NCBI RefSeq assembly: GCF_947077775.1
Contig: NZ_CAMTTE010000001.1
Span: 1,636,001-1,700,000 of the forward strand
Reading direction: 5' to 3'
Origin: Salinibacter pepae
GTDB taxonomy: Bacteria; Bacteroidota; Rhodothermia; Rhodothermales; Salinibacteraceae
Length of the DNA stretch: 64,000 nt
A program made the position numbers and the translations under genes. This document shows, piece by piece, positions 27,326-35,870 of this stretch. Position 1 is the first letter of the stretch; every line of letters begins with the position of its first letter. Under the pieces are notes generated by a model, which ran no database searches, had not been told where the DNA came from, and worked only from the letters and a program-made list of their open reading frames with translations.

Positions 27326-27407
27326 CACATCTCGGAGGAGCCCCATCCACGCTTCTCTGGTACGCCCCTTCTACTTCCAGTGGCCCCTCGTCGAATCGCT
27401 CGTGTGA

Positions 27408-27818
27408 CCCACCGCAACGACGCCGAAGACGCGCATTCGGAACGCGGCGGAATCGCTCGCCCTTGCAACCCTGGAGAAGATCGTGGCCGTTAACGACGTG
27501 CAGCGGCTCCGGGGGATGGTCTGCGTCCCGGCCCATCTTGACGACGAGGCCGTTCAGGGGCCGCCTCTCGCGGATCTGGCCGACGGCTGGGACCAGCGGC
27601 CGCCCACCGCGGCGTCACAGGACGTCGGGACCGACTGGCCCGACTTGGAGCACTCGCCCGCCCTGCAGGTGCCGTCCGCCCTCTTCCCCACCGAGGCGCA
27701 CAATTACATCCTCAGCCCCGCCCATCTCGAGTTCGACGCTGCCGTGGAGGTGGACGACTCCGCTCCGCTCAGGCTCGACCCGCGCATCGAGGCGCGGGTC
27801 GCCAAGGACTCCTCGTGA
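27408..27818 (+). pseudogene. RES-domain toxin remnant, N-terminally deleted
   Basis: The frame contains [13 protein letters not shown], then [20 protein letters not shown] and LRLDPRI, the middle and C-terminal blocks of RES toxins, which degrade NAD+. The N-terminal block with the conserved Arg/Tyr and the GGRWN motif is missing. A short [13 protein letters not shown] piece in another frame (27390-27430) may be its relic. With the frameshifted antitoxin upstream this is a dead RES/Xre module. The usual order, antitoxin then toxin, is kept. Confidence 0.8.
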
Positions 27819-27999
27819 GCACATCGTGCCGTCTCCACCGGGATGCAGCCGGCCCTCCCAATTCCCCACGAATCTAGGATCCATCCCCCCGGCCCCTCAT
27901 ACCCACGACCGAACCCTGAACCGGGGACTCCACACCGGGCCGAAGCCCCCCCACCAAACGCCCAACGCTCAACCCACTGACCCTCAACGCCCACACCCC

Positions 28000-30264
28000 A
28001 TGCCCGACACGCTTCCTCAGCCCCCCGAGGTCGACCGGGATCTCGCCCTCGACCACGGCCTCACCGACGACGAGTACGACGAAATCCGGGACCGGCTCGG
28101 GCGGACGCCCACCTTCACGGAGCTCGGCATCTACTCGGTGATGTGGAGCGAGCACTGCTCCTACAAAAACTCGACCGCCCTGCTCAAGACCCTTCCCACG
28201 GAGGGGGACCAGCTGCTGGCCGAGGTGGGGGAGGAGAACGCGGGCCTCGTGGACGTGGGCGACGGGAAGGCCGTCGCGTTCAAGATCGAGTCGCACAACC
28301 ACCCCTCCGCCGTCGAGCCGTACGAGGGCGCGGCCACCGGCGTGGGCGGCATCCACCGCGACATCTTCACGATGGGCGCCCGCCCCATCTGCGCGCTCGA
28401 CTCGCTGCGGTTCGGCTCGCTTGAGAAATCCCGCGTTCGCTACCTGCTCGACGGCGTGGTGCGCGGCATCGGCGACTACGGCAACTCGTTCGGCGTGCCC
28501 ACGGTGGGGGGGGAGGTCTACTTCGAGGACGCCTACGAGGGCAACCCGCTCGTCAACGCCATGAGCGTGGGGGTGGTGGACACCGACCGCACGGCGCAGG
28601 CCGCGGCCGAGACGCCGGGGCACCACGTGGTGCTCGTCGGCGCCTCCACGGGCCGCGACGGCATCCACGGGGCCACCTTCGCCTCCGCCGAGATCGACGA
28701 GGACAGCGAGGAGGACCGCCCCAGCGTGCAGGTGGGCGACCCGTTTACCGAGAAGCTCCTCCTGGAGGCCACGCTCGAAGCGATCCGCGAGGGGGTCGTC
28801 GAGGGCATCCAGGACATGGGGGCCGCGGGCATCACGAGCTCGGCCTTCGAGATGAGCGCCTCCGGGGGCACGGGGATGGACCTGCACCTCGACCGCGTGC
28901 CGACCCGCGAAACGGGCATGACGCCCTACGAGATCATGCTGTCGGAGAGCCAGGAGCGGATGCTCGTGGTCTGCGCCCCGGGCGACGAAGAGGCCCTCGC
29001 GGAGATCTACGGCAAGTGGGACCTGAACGCCCAGCGCATCGGCACGGTCACCGATACGGGCCGGGTCCGCGCCTACTGGGACGGCGAGGAGGTCGCCACG
29101 CTCGATCCGGCCCACGTGGCGGGCGATGACGTGCCCGTCTACGAGCGCGACACCGAACGCCCCGCCTACCTGGCGGAGACGCGCGCGTTCGACACGAATG
29201 ACGTGCCGGACCTCGCCCCGACGGAGGTGAAAGACACCCTCACGACACTCCTCGGCAGCCCCAATATCGCCTCGAAGCGCTGGGTCCACGAGCAGTACGA
29301 CACGATGGTCCGTACGAACACGGTCGTGGGCCCGGGGGCCAGCGACGCCGCGGTGGTGCGCCTGAAGGGCACCGGCAAGGGCCTCGCCGTGAAGACGGAC
29401 GGCAACGGCCGCTACGTCTACCTCAACCCCCGGCGCGGCGCCCAGATCGCGGTCGCCGAGGCGGCGCGCAACGTGACCTGCGCCGGCGGCACGCCGGTGG
29501 CCCTCACCAATTGCTGCAACTTCGGCAACCCGCACAACCCGGAGGCCTACTGGGCCTTCGCGAAGGCCATCGAGGGGATGGGGGACGCCGGCCGGGCCCT
29601 CGGCACGCCGGTGACGGGCGGCAACGTGTCGCTCTACAACGAGCACCCGGAGGGCGCCATCTACCCCACCCCCACCATCGGCATGCTGGGCGTGGTGGAC
29701 GACATCGACACCCAGCCCACCGCGGCGGCGCTGCAAAACGAGGGCGACGCGCTGTTCCTGCTCACCCCGAGCGACTGGTGTCACCCCGAGCGGACGGACG
29801 GCAGCGAGTACCTGTCGTCGGTCCACGACCGCACGGCCGGCGACGCCCCCCACCTCGATCTGGACGAGGAGGTCGCCGTGCAGTCCGCCACGCAGGCGCT
29901 CATTCGGGACGAGCTCGTGCAGCACGCCCACGACGTGTCCGACGGGGGACTGGCCGTGTGCCTGGCCGAGTCCGTCATTCACAGCGACGGGCTCGGGCTG
30001 GAGGCCACCCTTCCGGCGGCCGACCGCCTCGACGCGGCCCTCTTCGGGGAGGCGCAGTCGCGCGTGGTGGTCTCCGTGCGGCCGGACGACGCTCCTGCCC
30101 TCCACGCGGCCCTCACGAACCACGACGGCGTGCGGGCCCGTCGCCTCGGGGCCGTCACGACCGGCCCCCTTCGCCTCACCGTGGGCGACGAGCCCGTCCT
30201 CGACGCCTCGCCGGCTGCCCTGGCCGCCCCGTACGAAGCGGCCCTCCCTGACGCCGTGACGTGA
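28000..30264 (+). CDS. purL: Phosphoribosylformylglycinamidine synthase subunit PurL (754 aa)
   Basis: Converts FGAR to FGAM with ATP and ammonia in purine synthesis. Its length and single-unit form match the small bacterial PurL that works with PurS and PurQ. Visible blocks: [56 protein letters not shown] and the second half with [13 protein letters not shown] and [11 protein letters not shown] chose the start at 28000 ([10 protein letters not shown]). The frame stays open upstream through the dead toxin-antitoxin region, but that part is not PurL. Many Asp/Glu replacements fit a salt-in halophile. Confidence 0.97.
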   Translation: MPDTLPQPPEVDRDLALDHGLTDDEYDEIRDRLGRTPTFTELGIYSVMWSEHCSYKNSTALLKTLPTEGDQLLAEVGEENAGLVDVGDGKAVAFKIESHNHPSAVEPYEGAATGVGGIHRDIFTMGARPICALDSLRFGSLEKSRVRYLLDGVVRGIGDYGNSFGVPTVGGEVYFEDAYEGNPLVNAMSVGVVDTDRTAQAAAETPGHHVVLVGASTGRDGIHGATFASAEIDEDSEEDRPSVQVGDPFTEKLLLEATLEAIREGVVEGIQDMGAAGITSSAFEMSASGGTGMDLHLDRVPTRETGMTPYEIMLSESQERMLVVCAPGDEEALAEIYGKWDLNAQRIGTVTDTGRVRAYWDGEEVATLDPAHVAGDDVPVYERDTERPAYLAETRAFDTNDVPDLAPTEVKDTLTTLLGSPNIASKRWVHEQYDTMVRTNTVVGPGASDAAVVRLKGTGKGLAVKTDGNGRYVYLNPRRGAQIAVAEAARNVTCAGGTPVALTNCCNFGNPHNPEAYWAFAKAIEGMGDAGRALGTPVTGGNVSLYNEHPEGAIYPTPTIGMLGVVDDIDTQPTAAALQNEGDALFLLTPSDWCHPERTDGSEYLSSVHDRTAGDAPHLDLDEEVAVQSATQALIRDELVQHAHDVSDGGLAVCLAESVIHSDGLGLEATLPAADRLDAALFGEAQSRVVVSVRPDDAPALHAALTNHDGVRARRLGAVTTGPLRLTVGDEPVLDASPAALAAPYEAALPDAVT

Positions 30265-30518
30265 CGCCCGCCGGGATTGCAGGCTCTCCCCCTGTCAGTT
30301 GGGCACAACGCCGGGGCGCTTGGGCCCCGTCCTGTAACGCAACCGGGAAATGCTCCGCCATAGCCTTGCCTGTCCGACGTGGCACCCTCTTTGTGCTAAC
30401 ACACATTGACCGCGTCGGCGTCGCCCCCGCAGCGAGAAACTGCTAGGGGGCGTCGGCGATATAGGCAAAAGTGTGTTGAGACGCTCATTCTCTTCCCCAC
30501 AGAACGACCGCTCCCATT

Positions 30519-30863
30519 ATGGCCGAGAGTGCCAATGTGATTACCCTGACCGACGACAACTTCGAGGACGAAGTCATCGGCGCCGACCAGCCGGTGCTCG
30601 TGGACTTTTGGGCGACCTGGTGCGGCCCCTGCCGCCAGATCGCCCCGATCGTTGAGGAGCTGGCCGACGAGTACGAGGGCCAGGCTAAGATCGGCAAGGT
30701 CGACGTCGACGAAAACCCGCAGACCGCCCAGGAGTACGGCGTGCGGTCCATCCCGACCCTCCTGTTCTTCAAGGACGGAGAGGCAAAGGAGCAGGTTGTC
30801 GGCGCCGCCGGCAAGCAGCCCCTGAAGGAGAACCTGGAGGCCCTCCTCGGCCAGCCGGCGTAG
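30519..30863 (+). CDS. trxA: Thioredoxin (114 aa)
   Basis: Cytoplasmic disulfide reductant. The redox site WCGPC occupies residues 34-38, and the cis-Pro loop SIPTLLFFKDG follows. Length and fold motifs are standard. The next gene but one spacer is trxB, its reductase, so the pair forms a thioredoxin system, although 209 bp separate them. The ATG at 30519 gives the normal N-terminus. Confidence 0.97.
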   Translation: MAESANVITLTDDNFEDEVIGADQPVLVDFWATWCGPCRQIAPIVEELADEYEGQAKIGKVDVDENPQTAQEYGVRSIPTLLFFKDGEAKEQVVGAAGKQPLKENLEALLGQPA

Positions 30864-31072
30864 CGCCACGCCAGGCGCTATGCCAGGCGCCAGGCTGAGC
30901 GCAGCGCCGCCCGTGGGGACTTCGCACGGGTCGGGCTTCGCCCTGGACGCCCCTCTACTTCGAATGGCAGGCGGCACGGGCCGAATGCATTCTTCCAGAC
31001 ATCCTCCGGGAGCATTCGGCGCGTGCCCGCTCCATTCGCCCACCCAACGCTCCCTCACTCAACGATCCCCCC

Positions 31073-32143
31073 ATGCACGAGAACGGAGCCCTCACGAACG
31101 GAAATCAGACGAATGGACACCAGCATCCAGACCTTGCGGCGTTCGAGGACGTCGACTTTTCGGAGGCCGAAATGCGAGACGTCGTCGTGATCGGGACCGG
31201 CCCGGCCGGCTGGACGGCGGCGCTCTACACGGCACGGGCCGACCTGAATCCGCTCATTTTTATGGGTCCGGAGCCCGGCGGCCAGCTTACCACGACGACC
31301 GACGTGGAGAACTACCCCGGCTTCCCCGAGGGGCTCATGGGGCCGGAGATGATGGACCGCTTCCAGGACCAGGCCGAGCGGTTCGGGACCGAATCCCGCT
31401 ACGGGACCGTCACGCACGTGGACTTCCGGGAGCGCCCGTTCCGGCTCCTGATTGACGGGGAAACCCCGGTCTACGCCCAGACCGCCATCATCTCGACCGG
31501 CGCATCGGCCCGGTACCTGGGGCTGGAGAACGAGCAGCGCCTCATCGGGAAGGGCGTAAGCGCCTGCGCAACCTGCGACGGCTCCTTCTTCCGCGGGGAG
31601 ACGGTGGCCGTGGTCGGCGGCGGCGACAGCGCCATGGAGGAGTCGACCTTCCTCACGAAGTTTGCCGAGAAGGTCTACGTGCTCCACCGGCGGGAGGAGC
31701 TGCGCGCCTCGGAGATCATGCAGCAGCGGGCCTTCGAGAACGACAAGATCGAGTTCGTCTGGAATACGGAGGTCATCGACGTACTCGGCGAGAACGCGGT
31801 CGAGGGCATCGAGGTGATCAACAACGAGACCGGCCAGACGCACGTCATGGACGACGTGACCGGCTTTTTCCTCGCCATCGGCCACACGCCCAACACCGGG
31901 CCGTTCGAGGGCTGGGTCCAGATGGACGAGACCGGCTACGTCCAGACCGAGGGCGCGTCCACCTACACCGACGTGCCGGGCGTCTTCGCCTGTGGCGATG
32001 CCCAGGACAGCACGTACCGACAGGCCGTGACGGCGGCGGGGACCGGCTGCAAGGCCGCCATCGACGCCGAGCGGTGGCTCAGCGAGCACGGCGCGGCCGA
32101 GGCCCCACGCGCCGACGCCAACCGGCAGCCCGTGGAAGCGTAA
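31073..32143 (+). CDS. trxB: Thioredoxin-disulfide reductase (356 aa)
   Basis: FAD/NADPH enzyme that reduces TrxA. The FAD Rossmann motif GTGPAG lies at 41-46, the redox-active CATC at 165-168, and the NADPH motif GGGDSA shortly after. The C-terminal block ending in GVFACGDAQD is typical. It is about 35 residues longer than usual at the N-terminus, with an Asn/His/Gly-rich leader. The only other good Met is at residue 34, so a shorter start cannot be excluded. Its C-rich leader shares a motif with those of purL and flgL. Confidence 0.95.
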   Translation: MHENGALTNGNQTNGHQHPDLAAFEDVDFSEAEMRDVVVIGTGPAGWTAALYTARADLNPLIFMGPEPGGQLTTTTDVENYPGFPEGLMGPEMMDRFQDQAERFGTESRYGTVTHVDFRERPFRLLIDGETPVYAQTAIISTGASARYLGLENEQRLIGKGVSACATCDGSFFRGETVAVVGGGDSAMEESTFLTKFAEKVYVLHRREELRASEIMQQRAFENDKIEFVWNTEVIDVLGENAVEGIEVINNETGQTHVMDDVTGFFLAIGHTPNTGPFEGWVQMDETGYVQTEGASTYTDVPGVFACGDAQDSTYRQAVTAAGTGCKAAIDAERWLSEHGAAEAPRADANRQPVEA

Positions 32144-32165
32144 CGTCTCTCTTTGTTGCGTGCCG

Positions 32166-32762
32166 ATGTCTGCCCGCTCGCTTCTTTTTCTTCTCGGGGC
32201 CCTCGCCCTCGGTGCCAGTCTCGCGTCCGCCTGCACGCCGGGCTCCTCGCGCTCCTCCCGGCCGGACACGACGGCCGCAGCAGCTGCGCCCGGGGCCCCG
32301 GAGGACCGGTCTCCACAACGGCCGTCGGTGACGCCGTCCTCCCCCACCGACACAGCGTCCCGATCGGTGTCGCAGCGACTGGCGGACGCGAGCGTGGCGG
32401 CCCGGGCCAAGCAGGCCCTCGCCCGGCACCGAACCCTTCGGCGCTTCGACTTCTCCCCGTCGGCTGTGCGGGGGCGCCTCGCCCTGCGCGGCGACGTCGA
32501 CACCCGCGAGCAGTACCGCGAGGCCGAGCGCGTGGCTGCGGCCCTGGATGCCGTCCGCGCGGTCACGAACGAGGTGACCGTGGACGGCCGCCCGGTGACC
32601 AGCGCCGACCCGTCCTCCGCCGGCACGGCCTACCACACCGTTCGGCGCGGAGACACCCTTTCTGAAATCGCCCGCCGGCACGGGGTGTCGGTGCAACAGC
32701 TTCGCAGGCTCAACGACGGGACCGCTGCCCTGCAGCCCGGCCAGCGCCTCCGCGTGCGGTAG
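32166..32762 (+). CDS. BON-LysM lipoprotein-like protein (198 aa)
   Basis: The leader (residues 1-23) ends near LASAC, which resembles a lipobox, so it may be lipidated. A Ser/Pro/Ala linker leads to a BON domain (about 80-130, with LRGDVDTREQYREAERVA). A C-terminal LysM domain follows (about 145-196: YHTVRRGDTLSEIARRHGVS). BON binds lipid or membrane and LysM binds peptidoglycan, so an envelope-bridging role is likely. GTG at 32160 would add two residues. Confidence 0.85.
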   Translation: MSARSLLFLLGALALGASLASACTPGSSRSSRPDTTAAAAAPGAPEDRSPQRPSVTPSSPTDTASRSVSQRLADASVAARAKQALARHRTLRRFDFSPSAVRGRLALRGDVDTREQYREAERVAAALDAVRAVTNEVTVDGRPVTSADPSSAGTAYHTVRRGDTLSEIARRHGVSVQQLRRLNDGTAALQPGQRLRVR

Positions 32763-33030
32763 CGGACCGCCCGTCAACACGGCCCCCTGGTGTCCCCCGA
32801 TCGTGAATCTGTGGTGCCGCCGCATGCGCACGCACGGCCCGAGCGCTTCGGCGCCCCCATTCAGCCGGGGTTGTCTCTACGAAGAGCGTCGACGCGGGGG
32901 CCGCCGGAACCACAGCGGAATGTGTCTGGCGCTCAGCGACGACCCCGGAGGGGTGGGCTCCGTTTTCGCTTTGCGCTCTAGTCCCTATGTTACGAGTCCA
33001 CCAACCTACCGCACCTGCGCTCCTCGTCCT

Positions 33031-34836
33031 ATGCGCCGCCTCTCGCCGTTTTCGCTTTTGCTCTGTGCCCTTCTCCTCGCCGCCCCGCCGGCGCTCGCCC
33101 AGAACGGCGACGGCGGGGGCGACCGCCTCACGGGGCCGGACTTCGCCCGCAGCCCGGTGACGGCCCAGCACGGCATGGCCGCCACCAGCCAGCCCCTCGC
33201 CTCCCAGATCGCGGTCGACATCTTGAAGCAGGGGGGCAGCGCCGTCGACGCGGCCATCGCCGCCAACGCGGCACTCGGCCTCATGGAGCCGACCGGCAAC
33301 GGGCTCGGGGGCGACCTCTTCGCCATCGTCTACGACCCGGAGACGGACTCGACGTACGGCCTAAACGCCAGCGGCCGTTCCCCACAGGGCCTCTCCTACG
33401 AGGACCTGCAAGGCGAACTGGGCGACCGCGACCAGATTCCGCTGCTCGGCCACCTGCCGGTGAGCGTGCCCGGCACCGCCAGTGGGTGGGGCAAGCTGCA
33501 CGAGCGGTTTGGGGCGCTGCCCCTCCGCGAAGACCTGGCCCCCGCCATCGAGTACGCCCGGGACGGCTTTCCGCTCTCGCAGGTGATCGCCTACTACTGG
33601 CAGGGCAACGTGGAGAGCTTCCGCGAGAACAGCGACATGCTGCCGGACAGCGAGAACTGGAAGGAAACCTACCTCATTGAGGGGGACGACGGCCAGATGC
33701 GGGCGCCGGAGGAGGGGGAGGTCTTCCGCAATCCGGACCTCGCCAGTACGCTGGAGACGATCGCCGAGAACGGCACGGAGGCCTTCTACGAGGGGGAGAT
33801 CGCCCAGACCATCGCCGACTACGCCAAGCGCACCGGCGGCTACCTGCGCATGGAGGACTTGCGTCAGCACGAGGCCAACTGGGTCGACCCGGTCTCGGTC
33901 GACTACCGCGGCGTGGAGGTCTTCGAGCTGCCGCCCAACGGCCAGGGCATCGCCGCGCTGCAGATGCTTCAGATCCTGAAGGGCTACGACGTGGCGAGCA
34001 TGGGCCACAACTCCACCGACTACCTCCACGTGCAGGCCGAGGCCAAGAAGCTGGCCTTTGAGGACCGGGCCCGTTTCTACGCCGATCCCGATTTCGCCGA
34101 CGTGCCGGTGCAGCAGCTCATCTCCGAGGAGTACGGCGCGCAACGGCGGCAACAGATCGAGATGGACGAGGTGCTGTCCGCCCCGGACGCCGGAAATCCC
34201 CGCTCGGTGACGACCGCTGGCCTAGACCCGGCCATGCGCGAGCGCCTCAACAACGGCGACACGATCTACCTGACGGTCGCGGATTCGAGCGGCATGATGG
34301 TCTCGCTCATTCAGAGCAACTACGCCGGGATGGGCAGCGGACTCGTGCCCGACGGCCTCGGCTTCATGCTCCAGGACCGCGGTGCCCTCTTCACGATGGA
34401 GCAGGGCCACCCCAACGTCTACGAGCCGGGCAAACGCCCCTTCCACACCATCATCCCGGCCTTCGCCACGAAGGACGGCGAGCCGTTCCTGAGCTTCGGC
34501 GTCATGGGGGGCGGGATGCAGCCGCAGGGCCACGTGCAGGTGCTCAGCAACATCGTCGACTTTGGCCTCAACGTGCAGGCGGCCGGTGACGCGGCGCGCT
34601 ACCGCCACTACGGCAGCAGCTCGCCGACGGGGGAGGCCATGGACGGGCGCGGGACGCTCCGCGTGGAGAGCGGCGTGTCGGAGGACGTGGTAAACGCGCT
34701 CCGCGGCCGGGGGCACAGCGTAAGCGTGGGGGCGGGCGGCTACGGGGGCTACCAGGCGATCCGCTGGGACCCGGAGGAGGAGGTCTACTGGGGCGGCACG
34801 GAGATGCGAAAGGACGGCTACGTGATTGGGTATTAG
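33031..34836 (+). CDS. Gamma-glutamyltransferase-family Ntn hydrolase, periplasmic (601 aa)
   Basis: Cleaves gamma-glutamyl bonds, for example of glutathione. A signal peptide (1-23) precedes the heavy-chain region with GGSAVDAAIAANAALGLMEP and GNGLGGDLFAIVYD. The autocatalytic nucleophile is Thr411 in GDTIYLTVADSSG, where the usual second Thr of TTHYS is Ile. SLIQSNYAGMGSG and the GGGMQPQGHVQVL block follow. I chose the start at 33031, where the signal peptide begins. The Ile variant is typical of GGT-like amidases, so the exact substrate is open. Confidence 0.93.
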   Translation: MRRLSPFSLLLCALLLAAPPALAQNGDGGGDRLTGPDFARSPVTAQHGMAATSQPLASQIAVDILKQGGSAVDAAIAANAALGLMEPTGNGLGGDLFAIVYDPETDSTYGLNASGRSPQGLSYEDLQGELGDRDQIPLLGHLPVSVPGTASGWGKLHERFGALPLREDLAPAIEYARDGFPLSQVIAYYWQGNVESFRENSDMLPDSENWKETYLIEGDDGQMRAPEEGEVFRNPDLASTLETIAENGTEAFYEGEIAQTIADYAKRTGGYLRMEDLRQHEANWVDPVSVDYRGVEVFELPPNGQGIAALQMLQILKGYDVASMGHNSTDYLHVQAEAKKLAFEDRARFYADPDFADVPVQQLISEEYGAQRRQQIEMDEVLSAPDAGNPRSVTTAGLDPAMRERLNNGDTIYLTVADSSGMMVSLIQSNYAGMGSGLVPDGLGFMLQDRGALFTMEQGHPNVYEPGKRPFHTIIPAFATKDGEPFLSFGVMGGGMQPQGHVQVLSNIVDFGLNVQAAGDAARYRHYGSSSPTGEAMDGRGTLRVESGVSEDVVNALRGRGHSVSVGAGGYGGYQAIRWDPEEEVYWGGTEMRKDGYVIGY

Positions 34837-34918
34837 CCATGCAGGGTCTACTGAGGAGCACGGGCGTGCCCTACGTCCCGCTACCTCCTCGGCCCCTTCT
34901 TTCTCGTCGCGGGGCCGT

Positions 34919-35269
34919 TCATCGGCCAAGGGGCGGGGCCCCCTCGCCCGAGGACGGCGCCGATTCGGGAACCGCCTCCGCGGCTTCGAGTCGACGAAGA
35001 AGTTGCCAGCGCGCCCCGGTCCCGACCATCAGGAGCACTACGATCACCGTGTACGACGCGGCGGTCAGCTCCTCTACGTCCTCCTGCGGCAGGGCGGGCG
35101 GGCGCACCGTCAGTAGCCACTCCGCCAGCACGTTGCCCTCCACGACCAGCAGTGTCCCCAAGGCCAGAAGAAGCACGGCACGAAGGAGGAGGCCCCACCA
35201 GAGATAGCCGCGCAGAATGGGCGCGGCGTGCTTCGTGTCGTGGACGCGGCCGAGCAGCCGATCAAGCAT
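34919..35269 (-). CDS. Small membrane protein of unknown function (116 aa)
   Basis: The family is not recognised. Two hydrophobic segments are visible, at about 20-43 (WWGLLLRAVLLLALGTLLVV) and 71-86 (SYTVIVVLLMVGTGA). A basic region precedes the first, and a short Glu/Pro/Gly-rich tail follows the second. The start at 35269 (MLDRLLG) is preferred over 35293. It lies next to the 14-bp tandem repeat. Confidence 0.65.
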   Translation of the reverse strand: MLDRLLGRVHDTKHAAPILRGYLWWGLLLRAVLLLALGTLLVVEGNVLAEWLLTVRPPALPQEDVEELTAASYTVIVVLLMVGTGARWQLLRRLEAAEAVPESAPSSGEGAPPLGR

Positions 35270-35295
35270 AGGTGGGTGTGGCGTTCGCCACAAAC

Positions 35296-35344
35296 GGTGG
35301 GGCTCGTGCGGTGGGGCTCGTGCGGTGGGGCTCGTGCGGTGGGG
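35296..35344. repeat. Tandem repeat, 14-bp unit, 3.5 copies
   Basis: The unit GGTGGGGCTCGTGC occurs at 35296-35309, 35310-35323 and 35324-35337, followed by a half copy to 35344. The copies are identical. It lies between two minus-strand hypothetical genes, outside coding sequence. Confidence 0.95.
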
Positions 35345-35385
35345 CCGACGAGGTTGAGGCGCCCGACTTGGAGGTGTGCACGCGC

Positions 35386-35793
35386 CTATCCCTCCGAGAC
35401 GTCGCCCTCCATCTCACGCGGGTCCGTCGCCATTCGGGCGGCCACCCCCACGGCCCCCGCGTGAGGCCCCGTGCGCGCCGTTACGCGGAGCGTGTCTCCG
35501 TCGACCTCCACGTGCCACCGCTCGGCGTCCTCGTCGGCGGCCCCCTCGTCCTTGAGGACGATCGTGTCCCCGTCGACCCCAAGAATGGGGTGGGACGCGA
35601 CGTGCGGCTCGGGGCCCGTGCCGTGCTTTACGACCTCCCAGGAGTGGGGCGTGGCGGCGTAGTACGTGGGCACGCCCGGCGCCGCCCCGTCCCAGCGGCG
35701 CACCCGCCAGAAGCCCGCCCAGTCGGGACGCGCGTCGCCGGGAGCGGCCCGGCCTGAGGAGGAAGCGGACGTGTCGGGGTCTGCATCAGCCAT
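35386..35793 (-). CDS. Acidic hypothetical protein (135 aa)
   Basis: I do not recognise the family. The N-terminal 25 residues are Asp/Ser/Ala-rich, followed by a Trp-rich segment (DWAGFWRVRRWDG) and a beta-rich body with VDGDTIVLKDEG and VDGDTLRVTARTG, reminiscent of a small lipocalin-like or barrel fold. There is no signal peptide. The composition is typical of halophilic cytosolic proteins, which supports it being real. Confidence 0.7.
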   Translation of the reverse strand: MADADPDTSASSSGRAAPGDARPDWAGFWRVRRWDGAAPGVPTYYAATPHSWEVVKHGTGPEPHVASHPILGVDGDTIVLKDEGAADEDAERWHVEVDGDTLRVTARTGPHAGAVGVAARMATDPREMEGDVSEG

Positions 35794-35870
35794 CGCGAAT
35801 GAAGGGATAGGAAGATAGTTTGTCTTCTATACGGCCCACTGGGCCCAACAGATTCTTGCCGATCCCGTCG

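Noticed and set aside
26944..30264. A single 1106-residue reading frame fusing an antitoxin-like N-terminus to PurL
   Set aside because: Between about residues 85 and 350 it runs through other-frame DNA of the dead toxin-antitoxin region and an Arg/Pro/Ser-rich intergenic stretch. PurL has its own normal start at 28000.
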